Source of the DNA: Dendrobium chrysotoxum
Taxonomy: Eukaryota; Streptophyta; Magnoliopsida; Asparagales; Orchidaceae
Assembly (NCBI GenBank): GCA_019925795.1
Contig: CM034313.1
Location: 82,615,663-82,679,662 of the forward strand
Length of the DNA: 64,000 nucleotides
Direction of reading: 5' to 3'
A program made the position numbers and the translations under genes. The notes below the pieces were generated by a model. The model saw only the letters and a program-made list of their open reading frames with translations. It did not search any database and was not told the origin of the DNA. Of the stretch, positions 21,401-32,701 are shown one piece after another. How positions within the stretch are numbered: position 1 is the first letter of the stretch; each line of letters begins with the position of its first letter.

Positions 21401-24100
21401 TCAATAACACATCCGAAGTAGGGTTGAATTTCAAGGTGTGAAGAAGCCCTTGACCCCAATTAGTCTAAGACTCATCGGCATCATTCGATGTGTTCAACCT
21501 TTGGGTTCAACCGATTTTGAACAAGGTGGGTCAATGTGGGCAATATCTTACAGAGTGTGGGATGGGTCGTTACTGAGAGTCTTCATGATGATTTGTTTGG
21601 TATTTTGCATGGACGCTTCCCGCCCCACACTTACAAAAAATTAAATGCTTGGACCCTATAATTAGAAAGTGAGGTCCTAATGGCCATAGATTTGATTTTC
21701 CATTTAACATTACATATTTGTCCTACTTTCAACGTGCATGATTTATTTCTATGGCAAGATACATTTGAGCCTCCAATATTTTCTACAAGCATTTCCTCGA
21801 GTTTCTACTTCTACTGCATTCATGCTTGTGCTTCTTTTTCCCGTTGATGCCAACCAACCTGACAAACCAAATTGTGATTGAAGAGATTACAATTGAGCCA
21901 TTTGGAGTTATACTAGTTCATTGTAATGGATGCCATGTATGAATGAGCTAGTTTGTGTCACGGAGACCCTCTAATCTTCTTAACAAGTGCCAGAGGTTAT
22001 ATTGTACGGAGGGGGTTCTATTTACCTTGAGAGAGTTGATGGAAGCTATTAAGCCATTCATCATGGCATCAATTTTCTACTCGATATCAAATAGGATTAG
22101 GTACTAGCATTTTGTAGTAATTTCGTTGGTTTATTTTGTTTTTTATTTTAATTTAAATAAGAGAAAGGGTTATTTGGTAAGTAGGTAGGTGATGTTTTTC
22201 CTATAAATATCACATTTACATCCCAATTTAGATAGTTTGAATGATGAATAATTTTTCCTCCTCCCTCGAGATTTTTGGCCAACACCTATGTTGTATTTGG
22301 TGTGCGAGGCTTCCCTTTTTCCCTGAGAGTTTTAGGGATGTATGTGAGACAACCAATTCTTTAGTTCCTCAAGTATTTTCTTTTTTACCCTATTTCTATT
22401 TTCATCTTCTCTAGTTTGCTCTATTTACCAGAGGTTGCCAATTTTTCATCAGTATTATTGATTGATACAAATAAATTGAGTTAGTTCTAAATAAAGATGC
22501 ATAAAGGCAGAATTTTTGGTTCGGATGAGGTACTTAATGGGATTTGATGAGTCATGTGATGTTGTTTGTTAGTTTGGTGAACAATTCTTTTTACTACAAT
22601 ATAAAATACTATTTAAGACGATGTTGAATGATTGAAGAAGTATTTTAGTACCAATATTTATGTACAAAGGAGTTTTTTTATTTTTTATAGTTATAAACTT
22701 AGAACAAAATCAACATTTTGGGTCATATGCGAGAGTTACAAATGATAGTAATGGAAATAGTCTCAAGAAAATCACATTAGTTTTGGAGAATTAATTTGTT
22801 TTATGATGGTAAGGATCATTATGAAAGCACTTTTTTGTGCTAAACAATTCATAATATGATATAGAGAGTAAAAGATCTTCACATTATTTTTATTGATCTT
22901 AAGAAGGCATGCAATTCAGAATTATGAGAATTGATTATGTGCATCTTAAGTGAAAAATGTGTTTATGAATATATGTTGAATTTATTGAAGATATGCATGA
23001 TGGAGTAATGATTAGCAATAAAATTACAACAATAACTAACATTAAGTTCATACTTTTTGTTTTGCTATGAAATTACAAAAAAATACTCAATCAAATACAT
23101 TGTTGTATGCTGTTTGTATCGAGTAGATCTAATATATGAAATTCATTTCATGAATTTAGTTTGAATGGAGAATGAGAATGCTAGGACTCGGTTTGAGTAC
23201 TTGGAATACCAGTCTGGAACAGTGGTCGGTTGTTAAATTAATTCTTTCAACAATAACTAAAATGATTAAATAAAATAACACTCATAATTTGGGAAATAGC
23301 TACTAATCATCCATTACAAGTTTAAATATATATAATACAATTCATATCTATTTTTATTCGATCCCTTTCTTCGCAGAACCTTTCTTATCAATCATTTACT
23401 TAGAAGCTTTTGCTGAAACATTATTTTACTTCGTTAAATTTTTCTCATTAAATTTAGTGGTTAATTATAGTTCTATAATATAGCAATAAATAAAAACATA
23501 TGCATATAAGTAATTATAATTTATCATTTAATCTTTCATTTAAAAGAAATTGAAACATGATTATTGATAAAATAAGACATTATTATATATAATATATTCT
23601 TTGATATTACATTTGCTAATTTATAATTTTATTTATGGAGCACCGTATAATATTGCACCAATGGAGATATAATCATTTTTCATTTCAACATTTTTCACTT
23701 TTTTGTGCACGGGTATAATGCTTCCCCAGCCAGTATTTTAAGGTGGTGAACTACTGTATATGTGTGTACATGTCATTTTTTTATAGGGCGTTCCTTTCAA
23801 TATCATAATTTATTTTTGAATTTAAATTTACACAGTGGCGCGCATGCGCACACACATATATTAATTTCAACTTGATGCTATCACATCTAAGGAGTATTAT
23901 ATTCTAATAAAGGTAATTTGATATTTTAGTGCAAAACAATGTTACTAAGATTAGGAAGTATGCATACAAGATGCCATGTTAGTAAATGCATTGAGTCATA
24001 AATAGAACTACAATTGCTACAAAATAAAAAGTGTAATCACCCACCTCACTTTTTTTTGAAGATCAAATTTCTCAATGCAGTATTTTCTGAAGTTCTTAGT
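21400..24100 (+). other. Intron sequence, nothing recognised
   Basis: A/T-rich, with many stops in all frames. No RNA gene or clear repeat. Some of it (for example near 22800-23000) may be old LINE-like sequence, but no motif is firm enough to call. Confidence 0.35.
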
Positions 24101-25279
24101 CATTCTTCCTTAATGCACAACCTAAACATTAGGTACATGGTTACACACTTACATGATTTTTGATATACTTACATAGTGGTTTTGCATGTTTTTTAATGTT
24201 CTTACATCATGCATTTGTGCGATACATTTATATATTTTCGATATGTTAACATTATGCTTTTGCACGTTTTTTGGTTTATTTTCAAACTATTCTTAGACTC
24301 TTTTCTATGTGCTAGCACGGTGCGTTTGCTCGCTTTTTGTTGCATTTGCATATTATACTTACATGTTTTTTGTGCATTTAGACTTTTCTTAAAGCAATTG
24401 CATGCTGATCGAGGTAGTTGCATGATTTTTGGTGCTATTGCATAGTGCATTCGCACACTTCAAAATGCATTTGCATGATGCATTTACACACTCCATGAGA
24501 TGTTGCACTTGAATTTAAAATTTATATTGTGATGCATGCTTGATTTAAAAATATCTAGATTTTGATTGTATGTTATGTTTCATTTTGAAATCTTGAAGAA
24601 CTCCTATGCACTTGTGTATGTGTGTTGCGGATTTGGTGGTGTAGAAGGCATGTCATAATCTTGTTATGTATTTTAAGATGTGACAATTTCGTCATAATGT
24701 GTTTGTAGTTTTCTTTGGTGGAATCAATTCTCTTATGAATAAGAAAGTTTTGTTAATTCATTTTCACCTCATTCGAGTATCAATTCACAGAATTCCATAG
24801 GTTTGAATGAGCGAACGAGAGGTTCTAATTTTGCTCGTGGGCAAGCAACTGCTTTAATTTCAAGTCCTTGTAAGTTTAGTTTTAGTTTAAATCTTATATT
24901 TACTCATAGCGACTTGTGTTGTGTTTCAAGTGTTCACATTGTTCACATTATAAGTTTGAGTTTATCATTTTCAGCCTCACATTGTCTCTTCCTTACTGGC
25001 GACATCTACGGGAGTGCTAAGCTTTCTTATCATGCTTAAAAAAATGTATATGATTAATGTTGTAAGTCACTGTGGTCGGGAGCTTTCTAACTCACCACAT
25101 TTAGAAAAAGGCTCATAAGCCTTCATCACCTGTATGAAAGAATACACAAGATTTCACCAGCACGTTGAAACAACACTCACACATAATGCAAAAATTTTTT
25201 CCGCCATGCATGAACAACATTCTTAGGTTTTTAATTTTGTGACCTTTGCATCATACCATACCTTACACAAGGTGATGAC

Positions 25280-26284
25280 TGTCACGACCCGGCCCGGAGG
25301 CTCGAATTAACGAGGCGGAAACGGACGGTCGGACGGTAGGTTAAAATATCCAATATCTAAATCTATCACCATAATATTTGAAAGAGCCACTAAAACATCA
25401 AATTCGAAAACATACAAACATAAAATCATTATGACTCATTTAATTACCTTTCTTCTTGCGCGCCTCTCCTACGGTACACGTTTCCATCCCTTCTACTCAT
25501 TATAATTAAAAATAATTATACCTGAAAAATTTGAACTAACAGTAAGCCAAAGCTTAGTAAGTAAAACACGTCTCTAAACTACAGTAATTCAAGGCAGAGA
25601 AATAATATGCTAAAAGTCACGTTTCATTTAAACATATTTAAACATATCATAAATCTTATATCTTATAAACATAATATTAAGCATACACATAAATCATAAA
25701 CCCATAACCTTTCATATTCATTGTACATTCATCATATCAATATTCGTAACTGTCTCATTTCATATATAGTACAACCGTCACAGGAGCCACCGTCTAGTAC
25801 CAATGAAGGTACTCCTTTTTCATTTCCATTTTCATTTCCTTTACCATTTTCTTTTCCTTTAACGTTCACGAGTACAGCGTCCCCAGCTAATACCATAAGG
25901 GGGTGAGCTCCATCATTTCAACATGCACATGCGAGCATTCAATATTTCATTTATATCATATTCATATATCATAACAATACGTTTTATCATATGCCTTATA
26001 TAGTAATATCCTGAATCATATAATATGCGAGATATGAAACATGGAATCAGTTGAAATACAAGGAAATGAACAAATTGCAATAACAGTTAAATGAAACTTG
26101 AAACGATACAATTACCATAATATAGAAACATGCTTACTCACCTTGATTCAATGAATTTGGTTTTCACACTTGTTCTCCTTCCTTCGAGGTCACAACAATT
26201 AACACCGATAGGAAGTAATTTAACATTCATAAGCTATTCAATAATTTCAAACTTAGTTCTTCTCCTCTTATAAATATATCCCAA

Positions 26285-26318
<34 letters not shown>

Positions 26319-27211
26319 ATTTCACTATTTACCCAAATTAACCTATTTCAAAAGCCTAAATTAGTTTAAAATAAATTTAATTTTCGGATTTATTCAAAAC
26401 CCCTAATTTTGGAAACATGATTTTTATTATTTCCATTATATTTTCATGCCAAAACCTTTCCATTATCAATTTAATATTTAGGGATTTCTATTTTCGGATT
26501 TAAATTAATTAGAAATTAGGAAAAATAATATTTTATGAAAAACCCTAATTTTTACCATTAGAAATTCTTCTAATGTCATTTGAAACAATAAACATGAAAG
26601 GGTTTTCTTAAAAATCCAAAAATGTGAAAAACCCTAACTTTCCAATCTCAAAATAATTTGGGGGAAAACATCTTATTTGTGGTTAAAATATCTTCCATAT
26701 CCTTCCCTATTGATTTCGTAAAGGAATATTAAGTTTTTGCCAATCCCTAGATCCTTCTCGTCCAAAAATCTTTAAGAAAAATGGAGGAATAGTCATTCTA
26801 ATGCATACCTTAGCCTTCCCTTAGTCTCCTCTACGTTTTTCCCCAAGCTTGGCTGCCGGAATTCGCCGCCGGAGCCTCCTCCCGTCGCCTCCCGCGCGTC
26901 CGCCCTCTCCCCTTCGCTATTTTGGTTGCACGAATCGAATGAGGATCGATTCAATCGGTCCCCTTAAGAGAAAAGGGAAATTAGGGATTATGCCAAAAGA
27001 CCACTATGCCCTCAAATGACTTATATTCGCATTAATATTCATAGGGGTAGTTTAGGTATATTAAATCTTCTAATTTTTATATCTCTCAAAATAATTATAA
27101 TTAACCATAAGTTCTATATATCAAATTGCTCAAAATTTTGAGAATTTTATAAAATTATTTTCGTTAAATTCCGTTAACTTTGATTTTTTTCACTTAAGTT
27201 TTGTCGTGACA
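25280..27211 (-). repeat. Solo LTR nested in copy A
   Basis: Begins TGTCACGAC and ends GTCGTGACA, perfect 9-base inverted ends of the TG...CA form, 1932 bp. No element coding sequence. Its interior (for example TACAGCGTCCCCAGCTAATA near 25873) resembles a chromovirus LTR read from the other strand, hence the strand given. The five bases outside (ATGAC and CATCG) do not match, so a simple target duplication is not seen. Confidence 0.65.
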
Positions 27212-27454
27212 CATCGAAAAGCGTGCGAGACTTACGATCGTCGTTTTCGGGTTTTACAATGACAAATGTGACTGCGACAATGAGAAATTTAGGAGGTGAT
27301 GAAACACTTGTTTTTCCTAATTATTATTTTTCATATATATATATATATATTATCTTTTTTCTTTCTTCACTCCTTTCTTTTTTGCTTTCTTCTCTCTCTC
27401 TTTTTTTATTTTAACTATATATATAGCATTTTGTCCTAATAATTATTATTTTTC

Positions 27455-27463
<9 letters not shown>

Positions 27464-27520
<57 letters not shown>
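27464..27520. repeat. (TA)n microsatellite
   Basis: About 28 TA units, with smaller TA runs at 27331-27351. Next to CT-rich and CA runs (27575-27584). Confidence 0.95.
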
Positions 27521-27522
<2 letters not shown>

Positions 27523-27594
27523 TCTTTTTCTTTTTATTTTGCTTTCTTCTCTCTTTCTTTTTTTATTATACACACACACATTGAAACTTTTTTA

Positions 27595-27745
27595 TAGTTT
27601 CTCTCTTATTAGAGAGAGAAAGGGAGAGAAGAATAGAGAGAAGTAGAGTGAGATAGAGAAAGAGAGAAATAGAGTGAGAGAGAGAAGGTAGAGAGAGAGT
27701 GAGAGAGACAAGGTAGAGAGAGAAAGAGAGAGAGAGAGTGGTATG
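27595..27745. repeat. (GA)n-rich purine tract
   Basis: Nearly pure A/G with an AGAGAG core. Copy B has a matching purine-rich zone from about 35830. It creates long Ser/Leu-rich frames on the - strand that are not proteins. Confidence 0.8.
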
Positions 27746-28939
27746 TAGGGAGGCGTTGGCTTGAGTTGTGCTCTGGACGGTCGCCAGCAAAGGACTCTTA
27801 CGGTGACAAGCTAAGGTTGTTGGAGGAGAAGGTGGTCGTTGGTTGGAAGGGTTGTGGTTTGAACTTCGAACAACAGTGGAGTTTTTTAGCAGCATAAGAG
27901 TTGGGAGTTGGAGGGATATGAGTAAGAGAGTGAAAGAGAGAGAAGAATAATGACAAGTTAGGGGTTCTTGGAGAAGTGCAAGCATGAGAGAGGAAAGTGG
28001 AGGTTTTGAGTTGACTAAAGGAGGCGTATGGTAGGGAAGATTCAGACGATTGACTTGGCGTTGGAGTGAGAGGAAGTCCGAGAAGGGAAGATAAGTAGGA
28101 GGAGAGAAGAGAGGAAGAGGAAGAGAAGGAACAACTGATAGCTCAATGGTGTGTGTAGAATTACAAACAATTAGTGAAGGTGAAGTGTGTGATTCGGAGG
28201 ATCCGAGTGTAATACCGACTAGCAATAGTAGGTTTAGAAAAATTCTTAATTATTTAAAGGTCTGTATGAGATAAACTTACGACTTTGATAGATGGGTGAG
28301 GGTACAAAGGTCGATGGGATTTTAGGGATATATGGATTTGATTTTAAAATTTTTAAAGAAATAAAACAAAAGTATGTGTGGCATTCGTGCATTTCTTGCT
28401 TGTCTCGAATTTCATGCCAACGCCTTGCGTGCAGGTAAATTTGTACATTTTGTCTTCATGCATTGGATAAGCTAACATGTGCCTATTATGGATAAATTTG
28501 ACATTTCAAATGTGTCGATGCATTTTATTTTGTTAAGGGGCGATGGTTTTGTAATCTTGCTCGACGCTGTATCAATTGGTCTTTAATCTTCAGATGGAGA
28601 TTTAGTGTTGTGAGAGGTCCTTTCTGGGTGTTTTTAGTGTTCCATACACATTGAAATAATCCGTTTCATGAATGAATGATGTTTGAGCGACTTTGATTTC
28701 AGTCAAGGCATTTCAAACCTAATTTGCATGACTTTGTGTTCATCACCATCATCTTTGATGTGTTTGATTGGATTGAGTGCAAGAGGTCATTTTTTTTTTG
28801 ATAAATTTGATGCTCTGGATGCATTGGCACAATCCAATTCATGAATAAAATGATGCTCAATAATTTCAACCACGATTGGGGCTTTCAATGAACCTGATGC
28901 AATGTTGTGTTTGACAATTGCTAATAATGCTGATTTCAA

Positions 28940-29249
28940 CTGGATTCTATTTATTAAAAGAATATTACTTTATATATATATTACCTGTCTTTATTTATGC
29001 ATGCATACATGCTTTTTAGTGATATATTTTTTCTATTTTTTTCATTTCACGAATAGCAGAATATGAGCAATTCCAGGAAAAGTATAAATGAAATGAAAAC
29101 CGCACACAAAGTCACAAAGAGCAGCAATACTTGAAGAAAGTGGCAAATAAACAATAACAATATTCAGTGTAGCAATAGAATGACGTACAATCCCCCATCA
29201 ATCTGACTAGTTTGGGAAAATTCAACTTTAATTAATTGAGCTTTTGATA
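28940..29249 (+). other. Intron sequence, nothing recognised
   Basis: Short unique A/T-rich stretch between two LTR-derived segments. Confidence 0.4.
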
Positions 29250-30840
29250 TCATCTTAATGACAGCCCAATTAGAAGCTGATAAAGACATCAGCAGGAGAT
29301 TCCAACGCGTCTATCACTGAAGGAATTGTAGATCGACGGCTACGATTAGGAGTCTTTATTTATGATGCATTTTATATATTATTTTTATTTTATGTTTAGT
29401 CTTTACCATTGTACCCCTGTGAGGGATTAGTTTGTGTTGTAGCCCAAAGGGCGTTTTAGTCTGTCTTTTATTGCTTTGAGGCCTATATATGAGGGCCCTC
29501 ACTATTGTATGGATTTTGATGATTGATGAATAAAATTTTAGCTCTTGTTCTTCGTTTCTTTGTGAGTTCTTGAGAGAAGAGAGAACCCTAAGAGAGGGCC
29601 AACGCAATACCCGACAGCCGCTGGAAGAGTCCGGGCTCTCGGTTTTCCCTCCCCTACCTTTCCTCCCACTTTTCTCCTTCCCTAGCCTCTGGCCTCCTTC
29701 CCCACCTTCCTCCAAACAGTCGGCCTTCCCCCTCCTCCTCCTCAAACCGCCGAATTCCTTCCCCTCTCCACCTCAAGCCACTGGCCCCCCCATCCCCACG
29801 TCACCAACCCGACGGCCCCAACCCCACCGCCAACCCTTTTCCCCACTGAAACCCCCCAAAATCCGGACCCTTCCCTAGCCGCCGGCCTACCTAGCCCCAC
29901 ACCCTAGCCGCCGGCCCTCTCCTCCACAAGCCCCTTGATTTCAAATTCAAATTGCCTCCTAATTATCTTCCTAATTTATCTGATTGTTAATTTGGAAAGT
30001 TTCTTAATTTGAATTCAAGTAGATTTGAATTTCAAAACCTTTCCTGATCAATAATTCTATTTTAGGAAGCTCCCTTAATCACTCCCAATCTGAAATTAAT
30101 TTGGATTTAATTCCAAATTCCCACATTCATTGCATGTAGACACATTCATTGAATGTGGATATCTTTCCCCTCCCTCCTTTGGTTGGCTCCCCTCTTCCTC
30201 TCTCTCTTAATTAATTTTTCCCATTAATGCTCTCAATCAAAGCCCTCCTTTCAGATGTGCCGCCCCACTTATTCCCCCATTAGAGGAGATTCGAATTTCA
30301 AAATTATTCCCTCCTTTCCAATTATAAAATGTGAAATTAAATTTCAGATTTTAATTTAATTCCCCTCCAGCCATAAACTAAAAAATCTGAAATTAAAGTG
30401 GCCTCTCCCCCTAGCCTTGGCCGACCACTCCAACCTCTCCCTTCTCTCCTTCTCTTCTCCCGTACTTCATACACCATCCAAGGAAGGAGCTACACAACCC
30501 CGGCCTACTCCCCATGAATGGCCGATCCCAAAAGAGACCATGGATTCGTATACAATCATCAAGGACGAGTAGATGTGTTGAGATCACCCTTCATCGACAT
30601 CAACTTGGAGATTGACCACACCGTCAACGACCACGTGAATCGAATCCTCTTCACTTTGACGACCGCCATCGACGAGCATCAAACCTCCGGACAGTGGCAA
30701 ATTCTCCGACATCTACCGACTTCTCCCCCTCCGGATAAGTCTTCATTGGGTAATACTGTAAGCGTCTTCTGTCTTTTGGTGGCGTCACTAAGTTTGCTGA
30801 AATTATTCTTCCGCTAACTAACCCTCAAGAGTGTGAGTGA
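29250..30840 (+). repeat. LTR-like segment with TATA box and poly(A) signal
   Basis: A TATA box (CTATATATGAG, 29483-29493) is followed 40 bases later by AATAAAA (29529), then a C-rich leader-like zone (29600-29930) and a less biased tail ending near ACTAACCCTCAAGAGTGTGAG (split by the layout, 30815-30835). The compact promoter plus poly(A) layout is that of an LTR. No gag or pol follows. It may be a solo LTR or a large non-autonomous derivative; ends were not fixed. Confidence 0.45.
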
Positions 30841-31491
30841 GGGGAACTCAATGTGAACTTTCTAATTGTTAATCGGTGGATTTTTGTTATTTGTGCACTT
30901 AGCTTCTTACTATAATTTTGTTGTTATTTTAATTGTCCTGCTAATATATTTTGTAACCGCATGCCAAAACAAAACAACAACTAAGAAATCCTAAAATCTA
31001 ATCTTGTGAAACATTAGCTTTATAATTGGCAAGCTTAACAAGTTTATTAAATCCCTGCAATTCCTATTATGTTTCACATCAGAAACACAAGCAGCACTTG
31101 AATTTAACTTGATGTCTCAAAGAACCAAACCAATCTGATTTTATACAAAACCATATAGACCAACCTATCATTAAGAAATAACAAACAAATCCTTTTTCAA
31201 GTGAAGGCCATCATTATGGGCATGTCGGTAACCATGGAAATTATAAAATAAAAATAAAATAAACCAACTAATAACTTTGCCTGTATCATTTCCTAATTTG
31301 ACACTTTTGACGGGAAGAAAAACAGGTAAATAACATGATTAAAAGTTGTTCAAAAGAGAGCTGAAAATAATTAACACAAAAATTTGCTCGTAACTAGAGT
31401 GGGAGGAGAAAAATTTATATAACCAACCTCATGACAAGGCTATGCCCTTTTGAGATTCAATTTATTTTTGTGACATAATTTATTGCTGCAG
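30841..31491 (+). other. End of SOS1 intron 3
   Basis: Unique A/T-rich sequence leading to the acceptor at 31491. Nothing else seen. Confidence 0.5.
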
Positions 31492-31569
31492 AGATGTTTA
31501 ATGCAAATGCTGCTACTTGCTGGACCTGGAGTTGTGATATCGACCTTTTTTCTTGGAACAGCATTAAAG
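31492..31569 (+). CDS. SOS1: SOS1 exon 4
   Basis: A 78-base exon, phase 0 at both ends, encoding RCLMQMLLLAGPGVVISTF and the following FLGTALK. This is the conserved helix with AGPGV that follows HQIK in SOS1 proteins. Acceptor TTGCTGCAG, donor AAG|GTATTC at 31570. It lies 15.5 kb from exon 3 but only 68 bases from exon 5. Confidence 0.92.
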
Positions 31570-31637
31570 GTATTCTTTAAAAAGCTACTATTTCTTGGCA
31601 AAATTTGTGTACTATTCTAATTGCAACTTTACTTCAG
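31570..31637 (+). other. SOS1 intron 4 (68 bp)
   Basis: GTATTC...TTACTTCAG, a minimal plant intron. The reading frame is not open through it. Confidence 0.88.
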
Positions 31638-31795
31638 TTAACATTTCCCTACGGGTGGGACTACAAGGTGTCATTATTGTTGGGTGGACTTCTTAGTGCT
31701 ACAGATCCTGTTGCAGTCGTGGCTTTACTGAAAGAACTTGGAGCAAGTAAAAAATTAAGTACAATAATTGAAGGAGAATCCTTAATGAATGACGG
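31638..31795 (+). CDS. SOS1: SOS1 exon 5
   Basis: A 158-base exon in phase 0, ending in phase 2. It encodes LTFPYGWDYKVSLLLGGLLS, then ATDPVAVVALLKELGASKK, then LSTIIEGESLMNDG. ATDPVAV is the unwound helix-4 segment and ESLMND carries the Asn-Asp pair that binds the ion in CPA1 exchangers; both are intact. The donor is GG|GTATAG at 31796. The next exon should start by completing the Gly codon and encode a TAIVVYQLF-like segment; I could not find it up to 64000. Confidence 0.92.
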
Positions 31796-32129
31796 GTATA
31801 GTTTTTTATTTAAATGCTTTTTCTTTGAGTGTTTTTCTCTGTTGGTTAATAGGACCATAAACCTTTTGTTGAACTCATTAATTATCCATAGTACAATTTT
31901 AACCCTGCCTATTCAGTTCAGGTTTTGTTGAAGCATAGTAACATACACCTTTTGGGTCGATTATTTCTTTCATGTTTTACTAATTGAAGTTAAGGGTTGA
32001 AAACATTATTTTTACTTAAACCTAGACAATGGCAGACAATGGAGGTAGAAGACACACCAATAAGGTGGGTAGACAAAATTAATGGAGGCTGAATATATAT
32101 TTTTTAGATAATATAATTTTTATTAGCGA

Positions 32130-32701
32130 GATATTCATTGAAATTAGTGAAAAATTAAAATAATGGAGGAAATGTTAGAAGATAGAGGCCTTTGAATTAG
32201 TAAAATAATATTTGAGCATATCATATCAATTTTTGTTGATGTGATGTTAATAATTATCAATTGATATTATTGGAAGATAATGTGATAACTAGGTTTGATA
32301 GATTTAAATACTTTGGATATATTATACAAAATAATGAAAATATAGATGATTATATAAACTTATAGAATTTAGGTTTTGGATGGTTAAAATGGAGAATTGC
32401 CCTGGGAGTTTTGTGTGGTAAGAGGATAGCATTATGGAGTCTTAAAAGATAAGTTTTAATAAAAGGTAAATTCAATAAAACTGTAATTAGGCCGATGATA
32501 TTATATGTATCCAAATATTTGTTAGGAAAAAGGTCATTAATTATCTAAGTTGAGTGTGACATATAGGAGAATGTTAAGGTGATATGTGACAAGGCTAGGA
32601 ACGATAAATTAAAGAATGATTATATTAGAGGAAAGATTGGATGACATCTATTGAAGATAAAATGATTCAAAATATATTTATTTGGTTTTGGCGTGTACAA
32701 T
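32130..32701 (+). pseudogene. RTE-type LINE ORF2 fragment, left of solo LTR
   Basis: Degenerate translation follows the end of a plant RTE reverse transcriptase: a RFKYFGYIIQNN-like piece (32307-32340), GWLKWRIALGVLCGKRIAL (32377-32434), KGKFNKTVIRPMILYVSKY (32463-32520) and a last IWFWRVQ piece (32680-32700). Multiple stops. The LTR of copy B is inserted directly after it, and the RTE tail resumes at 37406. Confidence 0.8.
32697..32701. repeat. Possible target duplication ACAAT, left
   Basis: ACAAT just before the copy B LTR, repeated at 37406-37410. One to three extra bases separate it from the TG...CA ends, so the match is suggestive. Confidence 0.55.

Larger units (their letters stand above)
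24100..28940 (-). mobile_element. Long-LTR family copy A, diverged and invaded
   Basis: Matches in the order of copies B and C: the block near 24500-24650 (GTTGCGGATTTGGTGGTG, cf. 34553 and 53650), 25015-25200 (CACCTGTATGAAAG, cf. 35502), 27212-27320, the purine-rich zone 27595-28200, and the terminal block 28600-28938 (TTGAGTGCAAGAGGTC, cf. 37247). The TGTGGGCTCC end is not visible, so only part of an LTR remains. The family's direction is taken from copy C. Interrupted at 25280-27211 by another LTR. The left limit is approximate. Confidence 0.55.
16012..31491 (+). other. SOS1 intron 3 (15.5 kb, retroelement-filled)
   Basis: Donor GTACAC, acceptor TTGCTGCAG. It contains a chromovirus (16091-20333), LTR-like debris (20870-21400), a diverged long-LTR copy (about 24100-28940) invaded by another solo LTR, and a further LTR-like segment (29250-30840). 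All insertions keep clear of the splice sites. Confidence 0.85.
12783..31795 (+). other. SOS1: SOS1/NHX7 Na+/H+ antiporter gene, 5' part
   Basis: Gene-level entry. Five exons join in phase (1, 1, 0, 0, 2) into 192 residues plus two bases, covering the N-terminal transporter part of a protein that is usually about 1100 residues. SOS1 sits in the plasma membrane and exports Na+ in exchange for H+; it is activated by the SOS2-SOS3 kinase module and is central to salt tolerance. No stop interrupts the joined exons, and every boundary is GT-AG, so this part looks functional. The remaining transporter helices and the long cytosolic tail must lie beyond 64000, or the gene is truncated. Confidence 0.9.

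Noticed and set aside
25280..27211. Firm target duplication for the nested LTR
   Set aside because: The five bases on each side (ATGAC, CATCG) do not match.
27566..28225. 219-aa Ser/Leu-rich - strand protein
   Set aside because: It is the complement of a GA-rich purine tract in an LTR remnant; no domain, no homologue recognised.
29570..29878. 102-aa Pro-rich protein
   Set aside because: It follows the C-rich leader-like stretch of an LTR-like segment and lacks a recognisable domain.
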